64,000 bases of DNA from Siphonodentalium dalli. Taxonomy: Eukaryota > Mollusca > Scaphopoda > Gadilida > Siphonodentaliidae. Under the pieces are notes generated by a model that worked only from the letters and a program-made list of their open reading frames with translations, searched no databases and was not told the DNA's origin. The stretch spans positions 167,038,664 through 167,102,663 of the forward strand of contig CP136066.1 of the NCBI GenBank assembly GCA_032622095.1. The letters are read 5' to 3'. Of this stretch, positions 53,001 through 62,100 are shown one piece after another; position 1 is the stretch's first letter; every line of letters starts with the position of its first letter. Both the position numbers and the translations under genes were made by a program.

Positions 53001-56000
53001 TGTGAGTTTACCAGCCCAAAATACAGGTCAAGAATTTGTTCCGCCCACCAATTTATACCAGAGTTATGGCCCTTTGTTGAAATTACCACAGGCGTATTTT
53101 GCCATGCCCTAGTGATGCTCTTGTTAATTCCTCAAGAAAAATATTGGTCAATCATTTCCAATTAATTGTATTTATAAATAGTGGCATTTTATAAGGGTTA
53201 AACTTACTCAAAGTTTGATTTATATATGGCATAATTCAGAGGCGCAGCATTAAATACTTTCAGCGTGAGATTGGCATCGGCTCCATATCTAAGCAACAGT
53301 TTGATGCATTTTTTATGGCCGTTTTGTGCAGCAAGTAACAGTGGTGAGGCTGAGTCTTCAGCAGGATGGTCAACTATGTCTCGGTGCCCTGTAAGAAATG
53401 AGAGATTCTATGGTCAACTATGTCTCTATGCCCTGTAAGAAATGAGATATTCTATGGTCAACTATGTCTCTGTGCCCTGTAAGAAATGAGAGATTCTATG
53501 GTCAACTAGTATGGCCCAGAAACACACTGTCAAAAGGATGGTCTCGGTCAAAATTGCTGATGAAGATGGATAACTCTAAAAACAAGTGTAATACGGCCAC
53601 TTCATGAAATTTGGCCATATTACCACTGATTACTCTGAGCTTTGGTGGGTTCCTCGACTCGAATCAAATATTTTTTACCCCCGAAGACAACGAAAGTAAT
53701 TGAGGAGCATCTGATCAGATTGAGTACCTTTAAACTTTTTGCCCAGAAGTGAAACAAATGCTCTTTATTTCTAACATTATCAGGAATAGACTAACATGGA
53801 ATGCTCGTTTCTATTCCATGACATCTGTTTTTTGTTTGGGACACAAACATCATGTTTAAAGTTTTATTTTTTATGACTTCAATGCATGTTTCAGTAACAT
53901 AAAATGTTCATTTAAAGTTAGTATAAGTATTTATCGACCTATTTCAATACCGGAAAAAATTTAAAAGCGAATATTATTGGCTTTATTTTGGGACTCAAAC
54001 AGGCAGCCTTGTATTGATAACAAATTCATCATTTGTGACAGTATAGGCAGATCCTCCGGTGCTTATAAGCTTAACCCTTTCTTGACTTAGTAATCATTGA
54101 CGAGTAGTTCCCTTAGGAAATGTTCAGATAACCCTGCCATGACTGGAGCTTCCTGAAATTTTGCAAAAACCCTGTTCCAATAGATTCTTAAATATGCGAG
54201 TCTCCATAGGGTGCCTCAAATATATCAGAGTGCATTGGCCTAACAATATTTAGTGTAACTTAACCTTGTGAGCCAGTGCATTCTCTTATTTAGTGTAACT
54301 TAACCTTGTGAGCCAGTGCATTCTCTTATAAATGTGAGGCTCCCTATGGGAATCTCGCATATATAAGAGAATGCACTGGCACAGGATGTTTATTGCTGCA
54401 TCTGTGCAGATCCCATCATGAAAGGGTAAATAAAGACTGTATGTAAGTATTCCACTTATTTATTAAAGTTATGTGGAGCACTCAACCGGTGTGAACAAAT
54501 AGGAATACACAATAATCTTGTTTAATGTATTTATTTTCACATCCAAGCAAGCATGGATTTAGTGTGTCTGACATTTGCAGAATGAGTTTCCCAGAGGGTG
54601 ACTTCAGTGATGCTAGCCCACTTTGTGGGATAGCATAATTAAATGTACCCTCTGGGAACCCCATTATGCTTAGGCCTCAACTACTAGGCCTCAAGACCTA
54701 GGATCAAACTGAAGTTCCCCAGTTAAAGTTGGTGATGTATACATGTTCACCCATTAGTCACCTCGATTATGCATTTTATCTTCTGCAAATTAGGGGATAT
54801 AGAAACTTCCCAGAAGGGAAAAAGTAACAAAAAACAATGTTAAATTATAGATACTTCCCAGAAGATGAGGACTAAGCAGAATGAGGTCCCCATTCTGCAT
54901 CCAAGTTGGCAATATATGCAGTAAGTAGTGTTCAGACAAATCCGTTGCGTTTGTCCGTACATTGCAATGACATGATCCATTGTCTGTGTTAAATGGTTCA
55001 TACATGTGCATGCATTGCATTATAACGCAGAGCTTCCGATTGATAATAATTGAAGCTAATAAGTTCATTATTGGAATAAATGCAATATTGCAAACAATCC
55101 TTGAAATAGTGTGTCTGTCATTTGCAGAATGAGGTCCCCAGAGGGTGAATTTGGTGATGCTAGCCCGCTATGCGCGGTAGCATCACTAAATTCACCCTCT
55201 GGGGACCTCATTCTGCAAATGACAGACACACTATTTCAAGGCTTGTACAAGTTGATTTTCCTTCGAATACAGCCGCCATCTTTCACAGAAAACGCTACAG
55301 TATTTATAGTCTTGAAATCAGATTTTATAAAAATTATGTTGTTGTAATTGTGGCCCAGAAGAGATAAGACCATTTTTCCTGGGGAGGACGACCTAATAAG
55401 CAGTCTCTTTGAAAAGCCGATGATAATCCTAACGGATTTACATCTCTAGAAGTGTCCATTATATTTCATTTCTACGACGATGCGGCATTCGCAAAATGAT
55501 GTAATAAACCGTTTCCAAATATGGATTGCATGAATATCGTTGACTGATAATAACTTGAAGATGATGTCTCCTATATTGCGATGAGTAAAATGAATTATGG
55601 ATATAGCCTGTATTCAGTTTTCCAACAATAGTTGAGTTTGAAAATGCGTGGGAAAATTGTCAACGCGTCAGTGACCTGAGATCTGTGAAGTGATCTGTTA
55701 TGCCATAAACCAATGAAATCATGCGCAGTCTGCGCCACTCTCCAATGAATGGAGGGAATCCATTCAAAACAGAACTAAATTTTAATAGAGAGTTCTTCAG
55801 ACGTACATCCGATATAAGATCTTCGTCAGCTATTTAATGAGACTGCCTAATTATAAAGAATTTTACCTGTCCGAGAGGCAAATCTGAGTAGGATATATAA
55901 ACACTTGTAGTGACCTCTCTCTGCAGCTAGGAACACTGGACTGAGGTTATGCTCCGTATATACATCAATTCTGGCTCCTTTCGTCAGAAGGTAGTGTGTC

Positions 56001-59000
56001 ATCTGAAGGTTTCCACTTTCCGCAGCCTCATGTAATGGTGTATAACCTAATAACAGATAAGCTAGAAATTTTTTGTGGAAATAATTTGATAGCAAGACAC
56101 TCCAAATATCAGAGAGAAGAGCCTCACTAGGGCATGGTAAAATACGCCCGTGGTATTTCCAACAAAGGGCCATAACTCTGGTAAAAATGTACGGCCGAGC
56201 TACAAATGTAGTTTGTGAACTCATTACAGAAACTCCTCTTGAGAACTCATATACCAAATATCTTTTAAATCCATTGATAATTGTTCAAACGAAATCAATA
56301 CCAGACAACTTTTGCTGGGTGCTAAATGCCAAAAAATGACAAAGGGCCATAACTCTGATGAAAATATCAGGCCAGGCCTAGTTTGCGAAACTGTTTCAGA
56401 TACACATTCCCTTGTGAACTCACATACCAAAAATATATTTTTAATCTGTTGCTGTTCGAAATAACTTATATTTCCTGAACATCCCTCCAGATGACCAATC
56501 AATAGACCAATCCAATGTATACTTTTATAACTAAATAGGAGAATTCATTTTATAAATAAAGGGTGAAGCTTACCTGTATAGAGAGGGACGTTGACATCAG
56601 CACCATGTTTGACCAGCAGTTTGACACTCAGAAGACACCTGCCTCTCACAGCTGGAGAATATACAATCAGTATTTGTGGTCAAATTTGTCTATACACTCG
56701 CTGCGCAATGTGTTTATTTCTTTTGTAATTTGACTATGTTTTCGTCGAAATAGTTGTGACAGACATGCAGATTTTGGATTAAGAAACCTGCATCACAATA
56801 GCAGTCCTTCCCAGGAGATGGGCTCGATTGCTCTCTCACACATTCACACTCGTAATTTTAAATTCACGGGTGCTAAAATTTGCACTCGTCCATCTTGCTT
56901 ATGATGGCTGTAAACAATTCAATGTTGGAACTATTTGAAAGTTTGTTTACCGTTAGATCCTGTCGAGTCTCCATTCAATTATGGGCATGTGAAAGTGTAA
57001 CTGGACAAAATGTCTATCCCACAATGGTGCAATTGCACCCGTTTTTAGAATTGCAAGAGCAAATAAGAGCTCTTGCTGTGTTTTCATCATGGGAAGGACT
57101 GCAATATCCTTGTTTTGACATGATTTGCCACCAAACAGACATATACGAGAATGCACTGGCTTACAAGGTCAAGGTAAATATTGTTAGGCCAATGTATTCC
57201 TTATATATCCGCGGGTCCCTGTAGGAGACTCGCATATATTAGAGAATGCACTGGCACATGATCTTTAATGCTGCACCAGCACAGCTCCCGTCATGGTAGG
57301 GTTAACCAATTCATATGTGGTATTAATTATAAGAGCCTTGTATGCAGGTTTGCGCAAGGTCATATTACAATTTCCCATAAAATTATTTTATTTCTGGGGA
57401 CAATTAACCCTTTGTATACTAAAAACTCATTGGTAAGTAGTTATCCTTTAGGAAATGCTAAGATAATAAATTCAACAAACGACCATAGGTCTGAACATTT
57501 CCCTCCAATAAATTGAACTCCCCCTGTACATGTACTATTTATCTGTCATCTTATTTTTCATGAAAACCCTTCCAGATGAAGAATTGACCATTCCAATGTA
57601 TACTTTTATAACTAAATAGGAGATTCCATTTAGTATAGAAAGGGTTAACCCTTCCTTGTCTGGAGCTTCCTGAAATTTTTGCGAAAACCCTGTGCCATAG
57701 GCGGCCTCGCATATATAAGAGAATGTGTAACAGAACGATGTTTCCATGGACTCTGTTCCTTCACTAGAATCTTCCAAATTATTAAAGGTTAATGAAACCT
57801 AGAGACTATCTAACTTCTATAGTCAGATTATTGTAAAGTACATGTACAGTGTGTACTCCAAACTGGAACAGGGTAAGAACACAAGAAAGTACTTAGTACT
57901 GATGTCCTCTCGTGGGAATGTTGGTCACAAGGAATGGTGAGGTGGATTCCTGCACGTACCTGCGCAATAAGTTATATAAACAATTTATTACATATTGATA
58001 CTTAGTATCATAAGATTGCATAGGTACGTACAGGATGTGATGACAACAATGACGCCAAGTTATTTTAGGCGTGCAAACCATTTGGCCATTCAGGTACAAT
58101 GTACTTTGTGAACCCAGGAAAAATCACAAATGCGACATATGAGTTATGTATTCTGACAGGCCCCAGTTTAAACATATGTCACTTGCTATTGCAAACAAAA
58201 TTGACCATTCCCTATAAATACTGGACCAGAATTCTGGATCCAGTATGTGTGTTTTCGGACATTCCAGTCATACATCCTCACCATGTATTTACTTCTGTAG
58301 GACACGTCGTCACAGAATAAACACTCTAACTAGAGATCGTTGTCTTTGATATATAGTAACCCAGAAGAATACACAATGAGAAGCAAAGAAGGAAACCAAA
58401 GGACAGGGTAAAAACGCCCAGGGACTCTGCTACAAATGCATTGGCCTAACAATATTCACCTTGACCGTGTAAGCCAGTGCATTCTCTTATTTATGCGAGG
58501 CTCCCTATAGTAGAGTCGCATTTGTAAGAGAATGCACTTGCATATTATCTTTAATGCTGGACCAGCGCAGCTCCCGTCATGAACGGGTTAACCCTTTCAG
58601 TGCCAAGTTCGATTTTTGTATCAACCCATATTTCCCATATAATCTCTTTCCATCAATGTATCACATTATTATAATCAATAAATTTGAAAAATGATCAAGG
58701 AAATATGGGTTGATACAAAAATCGGACTTGGCACTGAAAGGGTTAAGAGAGAGGAGTACCTTCATATAGTGGTGAGTATCCTTCTGGAGTAGACAGGTTG
58801 GAGTTGGCACCAGCATCTAAGAGGATGTGAATACATTCCCGGTTTCTCTCACGAGCTGCGATTATTAAAGCTGTGTCACCATTGAAGGCTTCCCAGTTAG
58901 GATCTGTATCATCTACAAGTGAAGTGAGAAAAACAGGTAACTATTATCCCTTTCTTTACTGAAGTTCAATTCTCAGTTCCAAGCCGGTGTGTGTTTGCAT

Positions 59001-62000
59001 TCCCAATGCTGTGAGGACACGTATATAGTAAAATAAAATGTCCTCACAATGTTTAAAAACGTTTTCCCTTTAAGGCAACAAATATGTACTTTTTGTACGC
59101 ATGTTTTCTAGAGGGTACACCAAGTTGGGCATATTTAACGAAATAACGAGGTCCTCACAACTACGGTATTGTTTGAATTTCTAAAGAAATGTACCCACAA
59201 CGTATACAATACAAACAAGGGTGTGTGTCTGCCATTTTCAGAATAATATCCCCAGAGGGTGATCAAAAACGTGTAGACCTTAGGCTTCAGGGTAAAAAAT
59301 ATCAGATCTGAGTCGAGGAAAACCCACCCATCATAGCCCAGAGTAATAAGATTTTGAAACTGTTATTTTCACCATCTCGAATATTTGGCGGCCTGGCAAA
59401 TATTCAACGAATACCAACCGACATACTCTCGATACCAAATTATGTTGACAAAATGTTAATATTTAACACTTTTTGGAAATATTATACTATAGTTGACAGT
59501 GGTTTGCATTATATTTTGGCAATTAATCGATTCGGCATTTCAAGAAATGTTGTTGTTGTTGGAATCTGATTATATGGGGACCATCAAATCAGATTGAGTA
59601 CATTTAAGATAATGCAATATACCTTTTCCAGATGTCACAGGTTATTCCATTTCCGATGACTTCAAATGTAGTGCAGGTATTTATCAACCTATTTTGTTAC
59701 CGGGAAAAATTCAAATGCAAATATTATTATAAGGTGTATTTAGAGTGCAAATGTGGCTTTAACCCTTCCATGACTGGAGCTTTTTGCAAAAACCCTGTGC
59801 CATTGCATTCTCTTATATATGTCAGTCTCCAATAGGGTGCCTCGCATATATAAGAGAATACATTGGCCTAACAATATTTACCTTGACCATGTAAGCCAGT
59901 CCATTCTCTTATATATGCGCAGCTCCAGTCATGAAAGGGTTAAGGTTTGATTACCCACCTTCTTTCAGAAGAATTTGCAAACACTTCGGTTTATTCTGGT
60001 GACAACAGTGGTGTGTTGGCCTCCATCCTTGTGTATCTTTCTCGTCAATAGTTGCACCTGGATTTAGTATTAAAAGTTACATTTAAAACCCTTACATGAC
60101 GGGAGCTGCATTGGTGCAGCATTAAAGATCCTGTGCCAATACATTCTCTTATATAATATGCGAGTCTCCCATATGGAAAATAGAAATATATGGAAATATA
60201 ATCTTCTTACATTATTTTTAACCCTTTCTATTCTAAATGGATTCTCCCATTCAGTTTAGAAGTATGCATTGGACTGATCTATTATTCATTTGGATAGGTA
60301 TCAGCCCACAAAATTAACAACAGCAATGCCGTAGATAAAGCCATACAATCTACAAACATCTATGCAGAAGACAGCAACTATACACTACTTGATATACAAT
60401 ATTTGTTATATGCTTACCTATATAAAAATAGAAGAAAATTACGAAATGTAAATCTTGTATGTACCTCTTAGAAGCTACTGTGAAATAATTCATTGTAGCT
60501 TTTTGTTATTTCACTGTAGCTTGCCGAATGATGTCGTGACGTCATCACTTGAAAGTGGTTTGCTACATATGGCTCGCTCATGAAAATCTGATATTTCTTT
60601 CCAGAGACACTCATGAGATAATACGGTATTCAAATAAAAACTGTAGGTACATGTATTCTCTATATTTTCTAAATTAAGGATTATAAAATAATTTTAATTC
60701 CACACAAGCATCAAGTCATGCATCTAATAAATAACTAGCAATATTTTCGTTATTTTGCTGACAAAGTTGAGTCATTTCCACCAAATCAATCACATCAATA
60801 ATGCTATTGAAATTCTTCTGTCTTGGTCATCAACTTCCCACAGGCATGTGTCACAGATTAAAGCATTGGAATAGATATCTACATTGTAACAGTGAATTGA
60901 CAATAACCGATTGTTATCACATTATTCTCAAGTGTCAATCATCATTGACTGTCTGACAAACGAATTTGAAGATAAGATGTATTTAAAATTTGGAATGTAG
61001 CTGGGTGTAATCCCCTTTCTGGTGCAATGCCGTAGATGTCAATTTTATCTACGTTAATGTACTGCCATAGAAGAAAATTGCCAATTTCAAGGGCTGCATG
61101 TATTCAGAAAAAATTAGCATACGACAGAAAAGATAATAGAAGTACAGAAGGATTACATTTTCAGATAATAAGTTCAACAAAACAACCTATGGTCATTTGT
61201 TGAATATATTGTCTGAACATTTCCTAAGGAAACTACATGTACTTGTCAATGAGTATGTAGTACAGAAATGGATTCAATAACTTGATTTTATAAATCTAAC
61301 ACACTGAATTTGTATAAAAAATGTTCAGGGACGGGTTGACGCTTGGGTGAGTTTATACATGTATCATAACTCTGCTATGGGGAATTTTGTGTCGGCCTAG
61401 GATATATAACTGGCATTGCTGGCTGTGGTACGTTGCTATTATATGACTGGCATAAAATAAACACCTTTTGCGAGTAGCTTCCGTAATTGGTCACAGTTTA
61501 TATCATCCTTCTTCAAATGAGTTATGAGACAGGGTACTTCTGATTTTTTCTTTGCCTTTTTCCTACAAAATAATAAAATAACTAATTTTACACGAATCTC
61601 AATTTCACATCACTAAGAACTTCAAAAATTTTACCCTTTCTTTACTGAATGGATTGTCACATTCAGTTACAAAATTAACATTGAAATGGTCTATTATTCA
61701 TCTGGTGGATACATGTTCAGGAAACAAGAGGTGACAGATAATACAACTGCAGAAGAATTCCTGTTCATTGGTGGGAAATGTTCATGACTGGAGCTTCCTG
61801 AAAGTTTGCAAAAACCTGTGCTAATGCATTCTCTTATATCTGTGAGTCACCCATAGGGAGCCTGCATATATACATGTAAGAGAATAAATTGGCTTAACAA
61901 TATTTACCTTGACCTTTTAAGCCAGTGCATTCTCTTATATATTTGAGGCTCTCTATGTGGGACTCGCATATATAACAAAAATCCACTGGCACAGGATCTT

Positions 62001-62100
62001 TAATGCTGCATCAGCGCAGCTCCCATCATGAAAGAGTTAAAAAAGTGTGAACCAGAAAATTATTTTACCGTCTCTTCCTGTTGTTATGTTGTAAACACAT
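46751..62100 (-). CDS. ASB-family protein: ankyrin repeats plus C-terminal SOCS box (9 exons, about 629 aa)
   Basis: Likely substrate receptor of an Elongin B/C-Cullin5 ubiquitin ligase. Exons, 5' to 3' on the minus strand: 62100-62069, 61562-61465, 60057-59959, 58912-58760, 56651-56574, 56046-55867, 53388-53208, 51975-51194 and 47037-46751. All are GT-AG and phase-compatible, 1890 nt in total. Exons 2-7 encode about seven ankyrin repeats (for example GYTPLHEAAESGNLQMTHYL, ASPLLLAAQNGHKKCIKLLL). Exon 8 holds degenerate repeats. Exon 9 holds the SOCS box: the BC-box-like TLKHLSRRSIVL, where Ser replaces the usual Cys, and the Cul5-box-like LNIPSVLKDYL. A Cys/His-rich end (CIKGCPNCQNVCHCWACP) follows. 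The order of repeats recalls ASB3-type proteins, but the orthology is not certain. Confidence 0.9.
46978..47045 (-). repeat. 30-bp tandem duplication across the exon 9 acceptor
   Basis: AAGATGCTTCAATGTCATGG followed by ATGACTCTG is repeated head to tail. Each unit contains a CTTTCAG acceptor and the coding sequence for TLKHLS. Confidence 0.95.
47061..47230. mobile_element. Family B TTAA MITE fragments beside exon 9
   Basis: TTTAACCCTTTTATGATG near the acceptor, then TTAACCCTTCCATGACTGGAG at 47099 and a palindrome with TTATCTTATATATGCGAG. Two tandem partial copies. Confidence 0.65.
47344..49360. mobile_element. TTAA-bounded element (2017 bp) carrying a satellite array
   Basis: TTAACCCTTTGAACC at the left and GGTTCAAAGGGTTAA at the right, with TTAA at each end. 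The interior has two related 200-bp blocks (GCGCAAAGTAGAAGCACAAT / GTGCAAAGTAGAAGTACAAC) and a 160-bp tandem array at 48080-49250. No coding frame. The array may have expanded inside a piggyBac-like MITE. Confidence 0.7.
48080..49250. repeat. Satellite-like array, about 160-bp unit, about seven copies
   Basis: Each unit carries ATCCAAGATGGCTGCTGGCG, GGCCATGTTTTTTGGC, AAAATGACTCGTTCCCATCT and ACATCCATGACAAATTTCATG. Two variants alternate: one with TTAGTCATGCAAAGAGTAAA, the other with a shortened TTAATTTTGAAATCC. Confidence 0.9.
49440..49665. repeat. Dispersed GGCCCTTT repeat, ASB intron 8
   Basis: GAAATTTAGTATGTGAGTTTA, CCAGTAATGGCCCTTTGTTT and CGTATTTTGCCACGCCCTAG are repeated at 52910-53130 in the same gene. 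The plus ORF at 49512 is repeat sequence. Confidence 0.65.
49914..50029. mobile_element. Palindromic TA-target MITE, family C, shortened (116 bp)
   Basis: Both termini are intact (CAGTAATGCCCTAAATAATC, GGGCATTACTG) and flanked by TA, but the centre and part of one arm are deleted. Confidence 0.8.
50030..50605. other. ASB intron 8, nothing recognised
   Basis: No exon. A 70-codon plus frame at 50228-50440 is unsupported. Confidence 0.45.
50612..50871. mobile_element. MITE family G, well preserved (260 bp)
   Basis: TCGAAGACACCTGACCAGAA and CCAGACAGGGGTCTTCGA are inverted ends. CTATCAATTAATACTGAT subterminal repeats are mirrored. Confidence 0.7.
51194..51975 (-). CDS. ASB gene, exon 8 (long)
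   Basis: The acceptor ATCTTTTTTCAG is followed by 260 codons, CAKLLKPPVTDISVLLNCDE to YCSSIAIAT, then the donor G|GTATTG. It contains degenerate ankyrin repeats (TALMTALSHRLWPLCKLLID) and a linker region. One long exon encoding the C-terminal half is common in this family. Confidence 0.9.
52443..52752 (-). mobile_element. tRNA-derived SINE (310 bp) with 11-bp target duplication
   Basis: On the minus strand the head starts GGGGCCTCGGTGGCTCAATC. Pol III box A is TGGCTCAATCGG (52741-52730) and box B is GGTTCAAATCC (52681-52671). The tail reads GCGACAATAAACCCC and then (AATC)n. TATCTTATAAC is duplicated on both sides (52432-52442, 52753-52763), showing target-primed insertion in ASB intron 7. 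Confidence 0.9.
52801..52905. mobile_element. Family C MITE, truncated
   Basis: CAGTAATGCCCTAAATAATC to ATCAGAAAGCTCTCAGAG: one arm only; the sequence then passes into the dispersed GGCCCTTT repeat (to about 53130). Confidence 0.7.
53208..53388 (-). CDS. ASB gene, exon 7
   Basis: The acceptor TCATTTCTTACAG is followed by 59 codons, HRDIVDHPAEDSASPLLLAA... to APLNYAIYKSNF, then the donor GA|GTAAGT (phase 2). Its acceptor and first bases are copied twice more upstream (44-bp tandem repeat). Confidence 0.92.
53366..53512 (-). repeat. 44-bp tandem repeat (3 copies) across the exon 7 acceptor
   Basis: GCCCTGTAAGAAATGAGAGA and TTCTATGGTCAACTATGTCT repeat with a 44-bp period (CCCTGTAAG at 53387, 53431, 53475). 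Each unit holds a complete CATTTCTTACAG|GGCA acceptor on the minus strand. Upstream acceptors would shift the frame (44 is not a multiple of 3). Confidence 0.92.
53555..53730. repeat. Dispersed repeat H, copy 2 (fragment)
   Basis: GAAGATGGATAACTCTAAAA, GTGGGTTCCTCGACTCGAAT and GATCAGATTGAGTACCTTTAA match 13.74-14.14 kb. Confidence 0.6.
54127..54428. mobile_element. Family B TTAA MITE with internal duplication
   Basis: CCATGACTGGAGCTTCCTGA to CCCATCATGAAAGGGT. The segment TATTTAGTGTAACTTAACCT is duplicated in tandem (54248, 54289). Confidence 0.7.
54557..54905. mobile_element. Family E MITE, diverged, plus long-form flank
   Basis: TAGTGTGTCTGACATTTGCAG and GTGATGCTAGCCCACTTTG at the left. 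54700-54900 contains the CCCAGTTAAAGTTGGTGATG and GAAACTTCCCAGAAGGGAAA block shared with 21660-21800 and 62400-62560. Confidence 0.65.
55095..55245. mobile_element. Family E palindromic MITE (151 bp)
   Basis: Near-perfect inverted repeat from CAATCCTTGAAATAGTGTG to CACACTATTTCAAGGCTTG, inserted in a repeat M copy (54925-55095). Confidence 0.8.
55246..55866. repeat. ASB intron 6, repeat fragments
   Basis: 55390-55760 resembles the 44.64-45.10 kb inverted repeat (GAAAAGCCGATGATAATCCT, CCAATGAAATCATGCGCAGT). No exon. Confidence 0.45.
55867..56046 (-). CDS. ASB gene, exon 6
   Basis: The acceptor TGTTATTAG is followed by 59 codons holding two ankyrin repeats (YTPLHEAAESGN; LSPVFLAAERGHYKCLYILL), then the donor G|GTAAAA. 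Symmetric phase 1-1. Confidence 0.92.
56130..56567. repeat. ASB intron 5: GCCATAACTCTG repeat and family I MITE end
   Basis: CAAAGGGCCATAACTCTGRT occurs twice. 56462-56567 (CTGAACATCCCTCCAGATGA, ACTTTTATAACTAAATAGGAG, AAAGGGTGAA) is a family I end whose TTAA has mutated to TGAA, seven bases into the intron. Confidence 0.6.
56574..56651 (-). CDS. ASB gene, exon 5
   Basis: The acceptor TATTCTCCAG is followed by 25 codons (VRGRCLLSVKLLVKHGADVN...LYT), then the donor G|GTAAGC. It continues the ankyrin repeat begun in exon 4. Symmetric phase 1-1. Confidence 0.9.
56660..57139. other. ASB intron 4, nothing recognised
   Basis: A 114-codon plus frame at 56880-57224 has no motif, overlaps MITE sequence at its end and lacks splice signals, so it is not called. 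Confidence 0.4.
57140..57305. mobile_element. Family B TTAA MITE, right part
   Basis: GAGAATGCACTGGCTTACAA, then a palindrome, then GCACCAGCACAGCTCCCGTC and GGGTTAA. Confidence 0.65.
57404..57648. mobile_element. TTAA-target MITE, family I, complete (245 bp)
   Basis: TTAACCCTTTGTATACTAAA and TTTAGTATAGAAAGGGTTAA form the ends with TTAA on each side. ATAAATTCAACAAACGACC lies inside. Immediately followed by a family B end (57645-57730). Confidence 0.8.
57731..58434. other. ASB intron 4, nothing recognised
   Basis: No supported exon or repeat. Short frames on both strands only. Confidence 0.45.
58435..58591. mobile_element. Family B TTAA MITE, right half
   Basis: TTGGCCTAACAATATTCACC, ATTCTCTTATTTATGCGAGG and GCAGCTCCCGTCATGAACGGGTTAA (end 58591). 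It shares its TTAA with the next element. Confidence 0.7.
58588..58746. mobile_element. TTAA-target palindromic MITE (CCCTTTCAGTGCCAAG ends)
   Basis: Deleted relative of 22105-22319 with both termini intact. Its right TTAA lies at intron position 14 from the exon 4 donor. Confidence 0.85.
58760..58912 (-). CDS. ASB gene, exon 4
   Basis: The acceptor CACTTGTAG is followed by 50 codons with the ankyrin repeat GDTALIIAARERNRECIHIL and GYSPLYE, then the donor G|GTACTC. Symmetric phase 1-1. Confidence 0.9.
58921..59758. repeat. ASB intron 3: repeat H copy 3 and unrecognised sequence
   Basis: 59265-59605 matches repeat H (GAATCTGATTATATGGGGACC). A short family E end lies at 59219-59262. 58960-59215 is unrecognised but holds an imperfect inverted pair (GTGAGGACACGTATATAG / GAGGTCCTCACAACTACGG). 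Confidence 0.5.
59759..59943. mobile_element. Family B TTAA MITE beside exon 3 donor
   Basis: TTAACCCTTCCATGACTGGAG to AGCTCCAGTCATGAAAGGGTTAA (end 59943). The right TTAA begins at intron position 16. Confidence 0.8.
59959..60057 (-). CDS. ASB gene, exon 3
   Basis: The acceptor ACTAAATCCAG is followed by 32 codons, ATIDEKDTQGWRPTHHCC to LQILLKE, then the donor G|GTGGGT. The GWRPTHHCCHQNKPKCLQIL stretch is an ankyrin repeat. Symmetric phase 1-1. Confidence 0.88.
60058..61464. repeat. ASB intron 2: MITE fragments, no gene
   Basis: Family B fragment at 60087-60180, family I ends near 60228-60300 and 61150-61275, CAGCCCT-end MITE pieces near 60300-60345 and 61020-61100. The rest is unrecognised. 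Confidence 0.5.
61465..61562 (-). CDS. ASB gene, exon 2
   Basis: The acceptor TTATTTTGTAG is followed by 32 codons, KKAKKKSEVPCLITHLKKDD to LRKLLAK, then the donor G|GTGTTT. A basic patch precedes the first ankyrin helix pair. Confidence 0.8.
61782..62040. mobile_element. Family B TTAA MITE beside putative exon 1 donor
   Basis: CATGACTGGAGCTTCCTGAA to GCAGCTCCCATCATGAAAGA-GTTAA, with two decayed palindromes. Its TTAA begins at intron position 29. Confidence 0.7.
62069..62100 (-). CDS. ASB gene, putative first coding exon
   Basis: ATG at 62100 directly follows an in-frame TGA. It encodes MCLQHNNRKR plus two bases to the donor CG|GTAAAA, matching the phase of exon 2. The start context is weak (T at -3), so an unseen upstream exon is possible. 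Confidence 0.5.

Noticed and set aside
56880-57224. 114-codon plus-strand ORF in ASB intron 4
   Set aside because: No recognisable motif, no splice sites, and its 3' third is MITE sequence.
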